The notes under the pieces are model-generated. The model ran no database searches. It saw only the letters and a list, made by a program, of their open reading frames with translations, and had not been told where the DNA came from. A stretch of DNA of 64,000 bases from Bibersteinia trehalosi (GTDB lineage: Bacteria; Pseudomonadota; Gammaproteobacteria; Enterobacterales; Pasteurellaceae): assembly GCF_004346205.1 (NCBI RefSeq), contig NZ_SMAM01000004.1:124001-188000 (forward strand), written 5' to 3'. The position numbers were made by a program, and so were the translations under genes. Shown here one piece after another: positions 32,789 through 43,042 of the stretch; the stretch's first letter is position 1, and every line of letters starts with the position of its first letter.

Positions 32789-34270
32789 ATGTCTAACTAT
32801 TTCAATACCTTAAATCTTCGTCAGCAGCTAGATCAATTAGGTCGTTGCCGTTTTATGGATCGTAATGAATTTGCAGATGGTTGCAATTTCTTAAAAGGCA
32901 AAAAAATCGTGATTGTGGGCTGTGGTGCACAGGGCTTAAACCAAGGCTTAAATATGCGTGATTCTGGTTTAGACATCGCTTACGCATTACGCCAAGCGGC
33001 GATTGATGAAAAACGTGCATCTTTCGTGCGTGCAAGCGAAAACGGTTTTAAAGTGGGCACTTATGAAGAGTTAATCCCAACCGCAGATTTAGTGGTGAAC
33101 TTAACCCCTGATAAACAACACAGTAAAGTGGTTGCGGACGTTATGCCGTTAATGAAACAAGGTGCGGCATTAGGTTACTCTCACGGTTTAAACATCGTAG
33201 AACAAGGCGAACAAATTCGTAAAGACATTACTGTGGTAATGGTTGCACCAAAATGCCCGGGTACAGAAGTACGTGAAGAGTACAAACGTGGTTTTGGTGT
33301 GCCAACCTTAATCGCGGTTCACCCAGAAAACGATCCGAAAGGCGAAGGCTTAGCGATTGCGAAAGCGTGGGCGAGTGCCACAGGTGGCGACCGTGCGGGC
33401 GTGTTAGAATCTTCTTTCGTTGCCGAAGTAAAATCGGACTTAATGGGCGAGCAAACTATTCTTTGCGGTATGCTTCAAGCAGGTTCTATCGTGTGCTATG
33501 AAAAATTAGTGGCGGACGGCAAAGACCCAGCATACGCTGCAAAATTGATCCAATACGGTTGGGAAACTATCACCGAAGCGTTAAAACAAGGCGGTATCAC
33601 CTTAATGATGGACAGACTTTCAAACGCAGCGAAACTCCGTGCATTTGAACTTTCTGAGCAAATTAAAGAAGAATTAACCTTCTTATTCCACAAACATATG
33701 GACGACATCATCAGTGGCGAATTTTCATCAACCATGATGGCAGACTGGGCAAACGGCGATGCAAACCTATTAAAATGGCGTGAAGAGACCGGTAAAGCCG
33801 CTTTTGAGAACGCACCAAAAGGCGACAATATCAAAATTTCTGAACAAGAATACTTTGATAACGGCGTAATTATGGTGGCAATGGTAAAAGCTGGCGTGGA
33901 ATTGGCCTTTGATACAATGGTAGCAAGCGGCATCTATGAAGAATCAGCATACTATGAATCACTCCACGAATTACCGTTAATTGCCAACACCATTGCTCGT
34001 AAACGCTTGTACGAAATGAACGTAGTTATTTCAGACACCGCAGAATACGGTAACTACCTATTCGCAAACGTGGCGACCCCAATTTTGCGTGAAAAAGTGA
34101 TCCCAACTTTACAACGTGGCGATTTAGGCGAACCAACCCCAGCGACTGAAATTGACAACGTAACATTGCGTGATGTAAACGATGCAATCCGTAACCACCC
34201 AATCGAGTACATCGGTCAAGAATTACGTGGTTATATGACGGATATGAAACGTATTTCTTCGCAAGGTTAA
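32789..34270 (+). CDS. ilvC: Ketol-acid reductoisomerase
   Basis: A 493-residue class II (long, enterobacterial-type) enzyme of isoleucine and valine synthesis, which converts acetolactate or aceto-hydroxybutyrate to the dihydroxy acid with NADPH and Mg2+. The Rossmann motif is [17 protein letters not shown], followed by [16 protein letters not shown], and the duplicated knotted C-terminal domain ([22 protein letters not shown]) accounts for the length. AGGAAAACACAATG precedes it. Stand-alone gene with terminator. Confidence 0.97.
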   Translation: MSNYFNTLNLRQQLDQLGRCRFMDRNEFADGCNFLKGKKIVIVGCGAQGLNQGLNMRDSGLDIAYALRQAAIDEKRASFVRASENGFKVGTYEELIPTADLVVNLTPDKQHSKVVADVMPLMKQGAALGYSHGLNIVEQGEQIRKDITVVMVAPKCPGTEVREEYKRGFGVPTLIAVHPENDPKGEGLAIAKAWASATGGDRAGVLESSFVAEVKSDLMGEQTILCGMLQAGSIVCYEKLVADGKDPAYAAKLIQYGWETITEALKQGGITLMMDRLSNAAKLRAFELSEQIKEELTFLFHKHMDDIISGEFSSTMMADWANGDANLLKWREETGKAAFENAPKGDNIKISEQEYFDNGVIMVAMVKAGVELAFDTMVASGIYEESAYYESLHELPLIANTIARKRLYEMNVVISDTAEYGNYLFANVATPILREKVIPTLQRGDLGEPTPATEIDNVTLRDVNDAIRNHPIEYIGQELRGYMTDMKRISSQG

Positions 34271-34282
34271 TGAGTAATATTG

Positions 34283-34305
34283 AAAGGGGCTTTTGCCCCT
34301 TTTTT
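34283..34305 (+). terminator. ilvC terminator
   Basis: AAAGGGGC and GCCCCTTTTT form a compact hairpin with a T run, 12 bases after the ilvC stop. Confidence 0.92.
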
Positions 34306-34315
34306 ACTATTTGAA

Positions 34316-34373
34316 ACAAGCGGTAAATTTTGGCTGAAATTTTGCAAAAATTTGTTAGAATTTGACCGCTTGT
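34316..34373. repeat. Inverted uptake-signal pair
   Basis: ACAAGCGGTAAATTTT and its inverse AATTTGACCGCTTGT flank a 27-base loop just after the ilvC terminator. Typical paired Apl-type DNA uptake signals. Confidence 0.8.
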
Positions 34374-34494
34374 TTTTATTTAACGAGTGAGTAGAAATGA
34401 ATCGTTGCTGGTGCATTTGAGGAACGAAACCGTATTAAACGAGATAGTGCCTCTAAGGGATTATTGTATTTATTCTTAAATTGAAGGAAATGCT

Positions 34495-37248
34495 ATGAAA
34501 AGGTCATTAAAATTAACGCCTATTGCGATGTTGTTAGTCTATGCAGGCTTTTCTAATTTGGCGAGCGCAGAAACCTGCGAGCATACTGTGACAGAAGGTT
34601 TTTTATTAAAAGATCAGACTGTTTTACGTAATTATTGTACATATGATTTATCGGGTACAAATACGGAAGATCCCGAAATTGAGTTAAGAAATACGAATGC
34701 AACCTTTAATCACGTGACTATTTTGGGTGATGGGGAGAAAAGATCTAAGAGGTATTGGCGATTTGGTGGAAATATAGATCTCTTTTCGGCAAGTGAAAAT
34801 TCTTCAGTGATTTTTAATAATGCAACTTTAGAATTAAATACATTATCTAATAATCTAAATAACCTTTTAAATGTAGATAATTCAACATTAACACTGAATA
34901 ATAGTAATGTCACACATACTTCTTCGAAACATGCAAAAATTTTATATGCGGATAATGCTGCAACAGTTAATATTAATGATAGTATTTTAAAATCATCTAT
35001 CACGGATGAAGAAAGTTCGAATTTCTATTCGAATGTTGTTCAAATTAATGGACTTAATCGCTCTACCATCAATATTTCTAATTCAACATTATCATCAAAT
35101 AATGATGCAGGCTTCATTTATTTGAATGGTTCTGAATTAAATGTTGTTTCATCTAATCTTTCCCATGTTAAAAATATTGCCAGTACATCTTCTTTTTTTA
35201 CGAGTTTAGTGAGTTTAACAAACTCAACAATGTTATTAAAAGACAGCCAATTAATAAGTGAGAAGGGCGATGCTTTATTTTCTATGACGAATGCGACTAT
35301 TTCTGTAGATAATTCAACTTTATCTGTTAGTAATAGAACTAATTCTATTCTTTTTGGTGAAGGTAATGGTCAGAATAATATTACTATTAGAAATAGCCAT
35401 TTAAGTGCAGATACTGCAATTTCTTCGTTTGATGGGCGATTTAATACAGGGTTAAATGTTCAAATTGAAAATAGTACTGTAAATACTAAAGCTTTTAGAA
35501 AGGAAGGGTTTTGGAATAATGCAGAAGAAAATCAATTAATCGCCAGAAATTCGACATTAATTGGTTATATTCATGACAGAAAAATGGCGGTAACATTAAA
35601 CGATTCTACATGGAAGTATTCTTCAGATTATTCTGGAAAAGTTAAAGATTTATCTGGAGCAAATTCTACTATAGAAGTAGATAAAGCAAGTTATTTTTCA
35701 ACTTTAACTATTGATGGAAATCTGAGTGGGAATTTGCATTTTGGGCTAAATACAGATATTGCTTCACAGCGAGGTGATAAAATTGTTGTTAATGGCTCAT
35801 CGAGTGGTGAACATACTTTAACAGTGAAAGATTCGGGTAATGAGCCAAAAACATCTGGTGGAAAAGTTACTTTGGTTGAAACTAAAGACGGTATCGCAAA
35901 TTTTGCTTTAAAAGATAGAGAATTTGTTGATGCGGGTGCTTATCGGTATTTTCTGAATAAAGATGGGACTAATTGGGTACTTTCTAATAGAATTGAGCCA
36001 ATATCTGAGCCAGAACCTGAAGTGGTCATTACCGAGCCAGAAGTTCAACCAGAACCTGAAGTAGTTATTACCGAGCCAGAAGTTCAACCAGAACCTGAAG
36101 TAGTTATTACCGAGCCAGAAGTTCAGCCAGAGCCTGAAGTAGTTATTACCGAGCCAGAAGTTAAGCCAGAACCTGAAGTAGTTATTACCGAGCCAGAAGT
36201 TCAGCCAGAACTTGAGGTGGTCATTACTGAGCCAGAAGTTCAGCTAGAGCCACAGATCGAGCAGCCAATTCCTGAAACATCTGCAGAAGAAACGGTTTCG
36301 CCAGTAGTAGTGGTTACTCCTGTTGTGCCTGCAATTGTAGAAATAGCGACTGACAACGTGCCAAACGAACAGCCAGCAATGAAAGCATTAAGTGAAAAAT
36401 CGAATGCACTGGTTTCCCTACGTCAAGCACAAGGTTTATTGATTAGCCAAAATTTACAAGGTGTTCATCAGCGTTTAGGTGAACTAAAAAATGAGCAAGC
36501 TAATAGTGTTTGGGTGAAAAATGTCAATGGTCGCCATAAAGCGAAATCTCAAGCCGTTTCGGCTGATAGCCGTTCATCGGGCTTTGAAATGGATTATCAC
36601 AATTTGCAAATTGGTGCAGATCGTGCGGTATCCGAGAATGTTCGCTTAGGTGGATTTGTTGGTTCAAGTCGTGCTGATGTGGATTTCAATGGTGAATATG
36701 GCAAAGGCAAATTGCGTTCGCAAGCAGTCGGTTTATACGCTACTTTTGCAAATGCTGACGGCTGGTATGTGGACAATGTTGTAAAATATGAACGTTTAAC
36801 TTCTCAAGCAAGTGAAAAACGCAAATATCACGCAGTTAGCTTATCTAATGAAATTGGTAAACGTATGATCTTTGGGCAGAACTGGACACTGACGCCACAA
36901 GCTCAACTGTCTTATCACACCATTGCAGGCAAAGATGATGAAAAACGTTTAAATCTGTTTACGGCTCGAACTGGTTTTCGTTTAGCAAAAGGCTTTGAAT
37001 TTGCCAATGGCTGGGTGGTACAACCTTATGCGGAAGTGAATGGTATTGCTGAAAGAAGTAATAATGCGAAAGTGCGTGTGAATCAGTATCTGTTTGATGT
37101 GCCAGAAAGCAAGGGCAGATTGCAAGCGGCTCTGGGGCTGAATGCTGGTAACGGATCGCATCGTATTGGTATCGAAGTAGTGCAAACCTATGGTAATCAG
37201 GTTCGTCAGCTATTGGCGGCGATAGTGAACTATCGTTATCAGTGGTAG
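34495..37248 (+). CDS. Autotransporter (type Va) with beta-helix passenger and tandem repeat linker
   Basis: A 917-residue secreted/outer-membrane protein. A signal peptide ends at ASAE (residue ~25). The passenger (about 26-500) is rich in N-S-T-L repeats (IENSTV, ARNSTL, VDNSTLS) suited to a right-handed beta-helix as in pertactin-like proteins. A linker of six copies of a 13-residue unit (PEPEVVITEPEVQ) follows. The C-terminal barrel, about residues 660-917, starts near VWVKNVNGRHK and ends in the aromatic NYRYQW that BAM recognises. No protease motif is evident, so adhesion or surface interaction is likely. Passenger DNA is AT-richer than the barrel. Confidence 0.88.
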   Translation: MKRSLKLTPIAMLLVYAGFSNLASAETCEHTVTEGFLLKDQTVLRNYCTYDLSGTNTEDPEIELRNTNATFNHVTILGDGEKRSKRYWRFGGNIDLFSASENSSVIFNNATLELNTLSNNLNNLLNVDNSTLTLNNSNVTHTSSKHAKILYADNAATVNINDSILKSSITDEESSNFYSNVVQINGLNRSTINISNSTLSSNNDAGFIYLNGSELNVVSSNLSHVKNIASTSSFFTSLVSLTNSTMLLKDSQLISEKGDALFSMTNATISVDNSTLSVSNRTNSILFGEGNGQNNITIRNSHLSADTAISSFDGRFNTGLNVQIENSTVNTKAFRKEGFWNNAEENQLIARNSTLIGYIHDRKMAVTLNDSTWKYSSDYSGKVKDLSGANSTIEVDKASYFSTLTIDGNLSGNLHFGLNTDIASQRGDKIVVNGSSSGEHTLTVKDSGNEPKTSGGKVTLVETKDGIANFALKDREFVDAGAYRYFLNKDGTNWVLSNRIEPISEPEPEVVITEPEVQPEPEVVITEPEVQPEPEVVITEPEVQPEPEVVITEPEVKPEPEVVITEPEVQPELEVVITEPEVQLEPQIEQPIPETSAEETVSPVVVVTPVVPAIVEIATDNVPNEQPAMKALSEKSNALVSLRQAQGLLISQNLQGVHQRLGELKNEQANSVWVKNVNGRHKAKSQAVSADSRSSGFEMDYHNLQIGADRAVSENVRLGGFVGSSRADVDFNGEYGKGKLRSQAVGLYATFANADGWYVDNVVKYERLTSQASEKRKYHAVSLSNEIGKRMIFGQNWTLTPQAQLSYHTIAGKDDEKRLNLFTARTGFRLAKGFEFANGWVVQPYAEVNGIAERSNNAKVRVNQYLFDVPESKGRLQAALGLNAGNGSHRIGIEVVQTYGNQVRQLLAAIVNYRYQW
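36010..36246 (+). repeat. 39-bp tandem repeats in the autotransporter
   Basis: Six near-identical 39-bp units encode PEPEVVITEPEVQ (variants K for Q and L for P). Because the unit is a multiple of three, changes in copy number alter only linker length. Confidence 0.88.
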
Positions 37249-37310
37249 GTTTAATAAAAAGTAGCTTTAGCCTATTAAGATAACTCGGCGTTACTCCAAA
37301 AAAGAAGTGT

Positions 37311-37345
37311 AAAGGTGTGATGTTCGTCGATCTGCACCTTTTTGT
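37311..37345 (+). terminator. Probable terminator after the autotransporter
   Basis: AAAGGTG and CACCTTTTTG enclose a 17-base loop and end in a T run, about 65 bases after the stop codon. Confidence 0.65.
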
Positions 37346-37409
37346 TTTATGGCAATAAAATTCCCGATTTACACCGCTTAGAAATTTTCTCACTTCTGAG
37401 GTAATAACT

Positions 37410-38039
37410 ATGAAACTCTGGTACTCCACCACTAGCCCGTTTGTGCGTAAAGTGCGGGCGGTGGCACATTTTCACGGCTTAGAGAATCAAATTGAATTAC
37501 TGCAAACCACCAAAGCATTTGCGTTGGATTCTGGGCAGAATGCGGTTAATCCGTTAGGGAAAATCCCAGCACTGCAACGAGATAATGGCAAATGGCTGTT
37601 TGATAGTTCGCTGATTGCGGAATACTTGGACGATTTAGGTGTGCAAAATGGCAGCCAATCTCTGTTTCCACTGGGTGAAGATCGTTGGGATTGGCTGAAT
37701 CTGTATAAACTCGCAGAGGGCATTTTGGAAAACGCTACTGCCTTGATGTTGCCAGAAAAAATGTTTCGCCCTGAGAATGAGTGGTGGACAGCACGCCACA
37801 AGCAGGTAGTAGAGCGTAATGAACGTTCGTTAAATATGGTATGGGCAGCGGTGCAAGCGGTTGGTTTTGAGCTGAATATTGCCACGCTTTATGTGGTTTG
37901 TTTAGTGGATTTTTTGAATTTCCGCTTTGAAGCTTGTGGTTCGGCAAATTATTCTGCCTTAGCGAAATTATCCGACTGGGCGATAGAGATGAATAGTCGT
38001 TATTCGTGTTTAGCACAAACCAAGCCGTATATGGCGTGA
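37410..38039 (+). CDS. Glutathione S-transferase family protein
   Basis: A 209-residue protein with the N-terminal thioredoxin-like GST domain (LWYSTTSPFVRKVRAV, NPLGKIPAL, and the glutathione-gamma-glutamyl binding SSLIAEYLD) and an all-helical C-terminal domain. Probably a detoxification or stringent-starvation-type GST; the substrate is unknown. The start follows GAGGTAATAACT. Single gene between the autotransporter and a convergent regulator. Confidence 0.9.
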   Translation: MKLWYSTTSPFVRKVRAVAHFHGLENQIELLQTTKAFALDSGQNAVNPLGKIPALQRDNGKWLFDSSLIAEYLDDLGVQNGSQSLFPLGEDRWDWLNLYKLAEGILENATALMLPEKMFRPENEWWTARHKQVVERNERSLNMVWAAVQAVGFELNIATLYVVCLVDFLNFRFEACGSANYSALAKLSDWAIEMNSRYSCLAQTKPYMA

Positions 38040-38238
38040 TTTATGACAAGCGGTTAAATTTTTATGAAAGGGGATGTAGATAACGGCTAAAACCTCTATT
38101 TAGGTTAAGATAACCCAATGAGAAAAAGTCGACTAAGTCAGTACAAACCAAATATACTCATCGAGCTGTTTCTTGGGTAAATTTAACCGCTTGTATTGAG
38201 CAATAGGTTTTATCAAAGATTCTGAGGCATGCCGTTTC

Positions 38239-39237
38239 CTAGATGCTCTCCCCTAAATGAATTTGATAACCCAGATTGATAATGGCACTTTGCTGTGGAA
38301 TACCGTGAATGCGGTTAAGCAGTTCTTCGGCAGCAATTTTACCCATCTCTAAGCGAGGAGTAATCACGCTGGCTAGTTGTGGCGTAAGCGATTGCCCCAC
38401 ATCGTGCCCGTGAAAGCCCGCAATTTTGATCTGTGTTGGCACGGTAATGCCTAAGCGTTGGCACTCAAATAATGCCCCGATTGCTAAATCGTCATTGGTG
38501 CAAAAAATACCATCTATTTGTGGAAATTGTTGTAACGCTTGTTTGAGCTGAGTTGCGCCTAGCGTGAAAGAAGAGTGCTGTTCTGTGGTAATGCTATTAG
38601 GGGTTAAGCCGTGTTTTCGCATCGCTTGCTCATACCCTTGCATTTTCAGTTTAGAACGTTTATCCATTCTCGCCCCGAAATAGACCACCTGCCGACAACC
38701 ACGACTGATCATCGTCTCTACCATTGCTTGAGCCGCAGAAATGTTGTCAAAACCAACTGCTTGTTGAATACCGCCTTCACCGCTTTCCATAATTTCAATC
38801 ACAGGAATGTTTGCCACTTCCAACATTTTCAGTGTACGAGGCGTATGATGGTTTTCCGACAAAATAATCCCGTCAATGTTGTAAGAAAGCAGTGATTCAA
38901 TCCGCTGTTCTTCCTTCTCTTCACTATACCCATAGTGAGCAAGCATCGTCTGATAGCCTGCTTTATCAGTAATTTGCTCAATCCCTTTAATCACATCAGC
39001 AAAAACTTGGTTAGTCAGCGAAGGCACTAAAACCCCAATGGCACGGCTTTTGGCATTAGAGAGAATATCTGGCGCACGGTTTGGGATATAACCAAATTGC
39101 TCAATGGCAGCAGCGATTTTTTCACCGGTTTCTTTCGCAACGGTGTTGGGATTACGTAGATAACGGCTCACCGTCATTTTGGTAATGCCGAGATGCGTCG
39201 CAATATCTTGTAGAGTTGGGCGTTTTGGTTTATTCAT
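38239..39237 (-). CDS. gntR: LacI-family transcriptional regulator, GntR-like
   Basis: A 332-residue repressor: N-terminal LacI helix-turn-helix (TLQDIATHLGITKMTVSRYL) and hinge, then a periplasmic-binding-protein-like sugar domain (AIGVLVPSLTNQVFADVIKG, FCTNDDLAIGALFE, IKIAGFHGHDVGQ). The sequence agrees best with GntR/IdnR, repressors of gluconate genes, but no gluconate genes are next to it. The start is close to selC on the same strand. Confidence 0.82.
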   Translation of the reverse strand: MNKPKRPTLQDIATHLGITKMTVSRYLRNPNTVAKETGEKIAAAIEQFGYIPNRAPDILSNAKSRAIGVLVPSLTNQVFADVIKGIEQITDKAGYQTMLAHYGYSEEKEEQRIESLLSYNIDGIILSENHHTPRTLKMLEVANIPVIEIMESGEGGIQQAVGFDNISAAQAMVETMISRGCRQVVYFGARMDKRSKLKMQGYEQAMRKHGLTPNSITTEQHSSFTLGATQLKQALQQFPQIDGIFCTNDDLAIGALFECQRLGITVPTQIKIAGFHGHDVGQSLTPQLASVITPRLEMGKIAAEELLNRIHGIPQQSAIINLGYQIHLGESI

Positions 39238-39255
39238 GAGAATGGATTATTTGAT

Positions 39256-39350
39256 TGGCGGAAGGCAATGGGAGTTGAACCCACCCAAGAACGCTGGCGT
39301 CCTTAACAGGATTTGAAGTCCTGCCGCATCACCGGATACGACTACCTTCC
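39256..39350 (-). tRNA. selC: tRNA-Sec (anticodon UCA)
   Basis: The minus strand gives a 95-nt tRNA with a 3' GCCA end encoded. The acceptor strand GGAAGGTA pairs with TGCCTTCC, and the long acceptor and extra arm are typical of selenocysteine tRNA. The anticodon loop reads GGACTTCAAATCC, with anticodon TCA. It inserts selenocysteine at UGA together with SelA, SelB and SelD; selA is the divergent neighbour. Confidence 0.97.
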
Positions 39351-39416
39351 GAAAAAGTGGCGATATTGTAGCGAATTGATTAGAATTAGCCAAATTTTTC
39401 TTAAGTAAAATCACCC

Positions 39417-40796
39417 ATGAATACGCTTTTCCGCCAACTGCCTTCCATTGATAAACTGCTTAATAGCGAACAAGCCAAACAGCTTATTGCTCAATTTGGG
39501 CATACTGCTTTTGTTCATCAAGCTCGCACATTGTTAGAACAAGCTAGAACCTATATCCAGCAAACGCAAACCCTGCCAGATTGGCTGGAACAAGCGGTGT
39601 TTTTTGGCAAAATTTCTGCAAATTTAGACCGCTTGCAATCGGTGCAGATGAAGAAAGTATTCAATCTCACAGGGACAGTATTGCATACCAACTTAGGGCG
39701 TGGGTTATGGTCGGAAAAGGCAATACAGGCAGCAACCAATGCAATGCGGAATAATGTGGCGTTGGAATTTGATATTGAAGCAGGCAAACGCTCGCACCGA
39801 GACAACTACATTTCCGAGCTGTTGCAAATACTTACCGGAGCGGAGGCAGCTTGCATTGTGAATAATAATGCGGCGGCGGTGTTGTTGATGTTAGCGACAT
39901 TCGCACAGGGCAAGGAAGTGATCGTTTCCCGTGGTGAGCTGGTGGAAATTGGCGGGGCATTTCGCATTCCGGATATTATGGCTCAAGCCGGTTGCAAATT
40001 GGTGGAAGTCGGTACGACTAATCGCACTCATTTAAAGGATTATCGCAACGCGATCACCGAAAATACAGCCTTTTTAATGAAAGTTCACACCAGTAACTAC
40101 CACATTGAGGGGTTCACCAGTTCGGTATCGGAAGAGGAATTGGTCGCTCTAGGAAAAGAATTTAATTTACCTGTAATTACCGACTTAGGCAGTGGTTCGC
40201 TAACTGATATGCAAACCCTTAATTTGCCTGCTGAGCCAATGGTTCAGAAAAAGGTGGCAGCAGGGGTAGATTTGGTTTCCTTCTCGGGCGATAAATTGTT
40301 AGGCGGGCCGCAAGCCGGCATTATTGTCGGTAGCCAAGCGATGATTAGCCAACTGCAACAACACCCGCTGAAACGGGTGCTACGTTGCGATAAAGTGATT
40401 TTATCGGCACTTGAGGCAACGCTACGCCACTACTTATTTCCGGAGCAATTAACCGATAACTTGCCGACTCTTCATTTACTCACTCAACCGCTTGAAACCT
40501 TGCAACACAAGGCAGAGCGATTAAAACAGGCACTACACAAGCGGTTAAATTCTGCTTATATTTTGCAAATTGAGCCAAGCCTCGCTCAAATCGGCAGTGG
40601 TGCGTTACCCACAGACACCTTACCTTCGATGGCTGTCACTATTTCCGCTGAAAAACAGAGTGATTTAATTGCATTGGAACAACAATTTAAAACCTACCCA
40701 AACCCGATTATCGGGCGTTTCGCTCAGCAGAAATTTTGGTTGGATTTACGCTCGGTCGCGGAGTTTGATAAGTTGATTGAGATGTTGGAATATTAA
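39417..40796 (+). CDS. selA: L-seryl-tRNA(Sec) selenium transferase
   Basis: A 459-residue PLP enzyme that converts seryl-tRNA(Sec) to selenocysteinyl-tRNA(Sec) with selenophosphate. Recognised by the N-terminal [10 protein letters not shown], the central [13 protein letters not shown] and [11 protein letters not shown], and the PLP-lysine motif [14 protein letters not shown]. Length equals that of the family. Divergent from selC, 66 bases away; selB and selD are not in the window. Confidence 0.97.
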   Translation: MNTLFRQLPSIDKLLNSEQAKQLIAQFGHTAFVHQARTLLEQARTYIQQTQTLPDWLEQAVFFGKISANLDRLQSVQMKKVFNLTGTVLHTNLGRGLWSEKAIQAATNAMRNNVALEFDIEAGKRSHRDNYISELLQILTGAEAACIVNNNAAAVLLMLATFAQGKEVIVSRGELVEIGGAFRIPDIMAQAGCKLVEVGTTNRTHLKDYRNAITENTAFLMKVHTSNYHIEGFTSSVSEEELVALGKEFNLPVITDLGSGSLTDMQTLNLPAEPMVQKKVAAGVDLVSFSGDKLLGGPQAGIIVGSQAMISQLQQHPLKRVLRCDKVILSALEATLRHYLFPEQLTDNLPTLHLLTQPLETLQHKAERLKQALHKRLNSAYILQIEPSLAQIGSGALPTDTLPSMAVTISAEKQSDLIALEQQFKTYPNPIIGRFAQQKFWLDLRSVAEFDKLIEMLEY

Positions 40797-40800
40797 TTTT

Positions 40801-40824
40801 GGTAGGGCAGACTGTGCCTGTCCG
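40801..40824. repeat. GGTAGGGCAG palindrome
   Basis: GGTAGGGCAGACTGTGCCTGTCC forms a short hairpin (GGGCAGAC-TGTG-CCTGTCC) between selA and pdxH. Related to the dispersed GTAGGG palindromes. Confidence 0.5.
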
Positions 40825-40853
40825 ATTATTTAGAGTAAGATAAAGGAATCCTT

Positions 40854-41486
40854 ATGGATCTGCACCACATTCGAGAAGATTACACCAAAAAAGTGCTTTC
40901 AATCCAAGATTGTCACCCAAACCCAATTACCCAATTTGAACAATGGTTGAGTGAGGCAATCAATGCCAAAGTGAATGAGCCGACAGCAATGAATATTGCT
41001 ACAGTTGCAGCAAACGGGCGACCAAGTAGCCGAATGGTGCTGTTGAAAGAGGTCAATTCACAAGGCTTTGTGTTCTTTACCAATTACCAAAGCCGTAAAG
41101 GACGGGAAATTGCCGATAATCCGTTTGGCTGTTTAACCTTCTTTTGGGCGGAATTACAACGCCAAGTGCGGATTGAAGGGAAAATAGCAAAAATTCCGGC
41201 AGCAGAATCCGATGCCTATTTTGACTCACGTCCTTACACCAGCCGTTTGGGGGCTTGGGCGAGCGAGCAAAGCCAGCCTATCGAAAACTACAAGGCTTTG
41301 TTGCTAAAATCAGCTCAATTTGCATTGAAATATCCACTTTCAGTGCCTCGTCCACCACATTGGGGTGGCTATATTCTGATTCCCGACAGCATTGAATTTT
41401 GGCAAGGCAGAAGCAGCCGATTACACGACCGTATTCATTATTGGTTGGAAAATAATGAGTGGAAAAAAGAGCGGTTATCGCCATAG
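40854..41486 (+). CDS. pdxH: Pyridoxamine 5'-phosphate oxidase
   Basis: A 210-residue FMN enzyme that oxidises pyridoxine or pyridoxamine phosphate to PLP. Diagnostic are [20 protein letters not shown] near the FMN site, [27 protein letters not shown], and the C-terminal [13 protein letters not shown] motif. It follows the PLP-dependent selA, but by a separate promoter as far as can be seen. Confidence 0.97.
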   Translation: MDLHHIREDYTKKVLSIQDCHPNPITQFEQWLSEAINAKVNEPTAMNIATVAANGRPSSRMVLLKEVNSQGFVFFTNYQSRKGREIADNPFGCLTFFWAELQRQVRIEGKIAKIPAAESDAYFDSRPYTSRLGAWASEQSQPIENYKALLLKSAQFALKYPLSVPRPPHWGGYILIPDSIEFWQGRSSRLHDRIHYWLENNEWKKERLSP

Positions 41487-41492
41487 TGATAA

Positions 41493-41518
41493 AATGCCCT
41501 ATCAGCTGATAGGGCATT
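41493..41518. terminator. Bidirectional terminator between pdxH and fumC
   Basis: AATGCCCTATCAG and CTGATAGGGCATT form a perfect hairpin with A/T runs on both sides, serving the convergent genes. Confidence 0.9.
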
Positions 41519-41535
41519 ACAATTTTTTGGGGGAA

Positions 41536-42930
41536 TTATTTTAAGCTACCCACCATATCTTCTGGGCGTACCCATTCATCGAATTGTTCTGCAGTTAATA
41601 GACCTAAATTAATCGCTTCTTCTTTTAGGGTTGTACCATTTTTATGTGCAGTTTTCGCAATTTTTGCGGCGTTTTCGTAGCCAATATGCGTATTTAACGC
41701 GGTAACCAGCATTAATGATTGCTCTAATTGCTGTTTAATGCGAGGGTGATTTGACTCTATACCAATCGCACAGTGTTCATCAAATGAGATACACGCATCG
41801 GCTAAAAGCTGTGCAGATTGTAAGAAGTTAAACGCCATCACAGGTTTATACACGTTTAATTGGAAATGACCTTGTGTGCCAGCAAAAGAAATAGTGACAT
41901 CGTTTCCTAACACTTGCGCACAGACCATAGTCATTGCTTCACACTGTGTTGGGTTTACTTTGCCAGGCATAATTGATGAGCCAGGTTCGTTTTCAGGGAT
42001 TAAAATCTCACCAATACCAGAGCGCGGTCCCGATGCTAATAAGCGCACATCGTTGGCAATTTTGTAGAGTGAAACGGCAAGCTGTTTTAATGCGCCGTGG
42101 GTTTCTACTACTGCATCATGAGTTGCCAAGGCTTCAAATTTATTTTGTGCAGTAACAAATGGTAAGCCAGTAAATTGGGCGATATAGTTTGCTACTTTTA
42201 CATCATAGCCTTTTGGCGTGTTTAAACCTGTACCTACAGCTGTGCCGCCTAATGCTAATTCTGCCAAATGCGGTAGTGTGTTTTCTAAGGCCTTAATGCC
42301 AAAGGATAATTGTGCAGCATAAGCAGAGAATTCTTGCCCTAGTGTTAATGGTGTTGCATCCATTAAGTGAGTACGCCCAATTTTGACTACATCTTTAAAG
42401 GTTTCTGCTTTCTCACTTAAGGTTTTTTGTAAGCGTTTTACTGCTGGAAGGGTATGCTCAACCACTTTTTTATAAGCAGCAATGTGCATTGCGGTTGGGT
42501 AGGTATCGTTAGAAGATTGGGATTTATTCACATCATCATTCGGATGGATAATTGATTTTTCGCCTAATTTACCGCCATTCAGTACGTGAGCGCGGTTAGA
42601 AACAACTTCGTTCACATTCATATTAGATTGCGTGCCTGAACCTGTTTGCCAAATAACGAGAGGGAATTGGTCATCTAATTGATTCGCCAAAATTTCGTCA
42701 CAGGCTTGCGCAATAAGATCGCGTTTTTCTTGGCTTAATACGCCTAAATCATGGTTAGCATAAGCGGCGGCTTTTTTTAAGTATCCAAAGGCTTCAATAA
42801 TCTCTTTTGGCATTGAAGCCTCAGGACCGATTTTGAAGTTGTTACGAGAACGTTCAGTTTGTGCTGCCCAGTATTTATCCGCAGGGACTTGCACTTCACC
42901 CATGGTGTCTTTTTCGATACGGAATGCCAT
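41536..42930 (-). CDS. fumC: Class II fumarate hydratase
   Basis: A 464-residue iron-free fumarase that interconverts fumarate and malate. The superfamily signature [11 protein letters not shown] is present, as are [14 protein letters not shown] and the [10 protein letters not shown] block. In Pasteurellaceae it works mostly in the reductive branch to succinate. Single gene with its own terminator. Confidence 0.97.
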   Translation of the reverse strand: MAFRIEKDTMGEVQVPADKYWAAQTERSRNNFKIGPEASMPKEIIEAFGYLKKAAAYANHDLGVLSQEKRDLIAQACDEILANQLDDQFPLVIWQTGSGTQSNMNVNEVVSNRAHVLNGGKLGEKSIIHPNDDVNKSQSSNDTYPTAMHIAAYKKVVEHTLPAVKRLQKTLSEKAETFKDVVKIGRTHLMDATPLTLGQEFSAYAAQLSFGIKALENTLPHLAELALGGTAVGTGLNTPKGYDVKVANYIAQFTGLPFVTAQNKFEALATHDAVVETHGALKQLAVSLYKIANDVRLLASGPRSGIGEILIPENEPGSSIMPGKVNPTQCEAMTMVCAQVLGNDVTISFAGTQGHFQLNVYKPVMAFNFLQSAQLLADACISFDEHCAIGIESNHPRIKQQLEQSLMLVTALNTHIGYENAAKIAKTAHKNGTTLKEEAINLGLLTAEQFDEWVRPEDMVGSLK

Positions 42931-43042
42931 TGTTTACTCCTCAATTAACAAAAATAATTGCCCAAATAGTAGCACTGCCAAAGATTGAAAGAAATGTTAA
43001 AGCGCTTTTATTGAGGGCTTTTTTCTATTTTTGTGATATGGA

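Noticed and set aside
34397-34420. Seven-codon ORF reading MNRCWCI before the autotransporter, possible leader peptide
   Set aside because: It resembles a leader only by length; no attenuator hairpins follow and no amino acid control fits an autotransporter.
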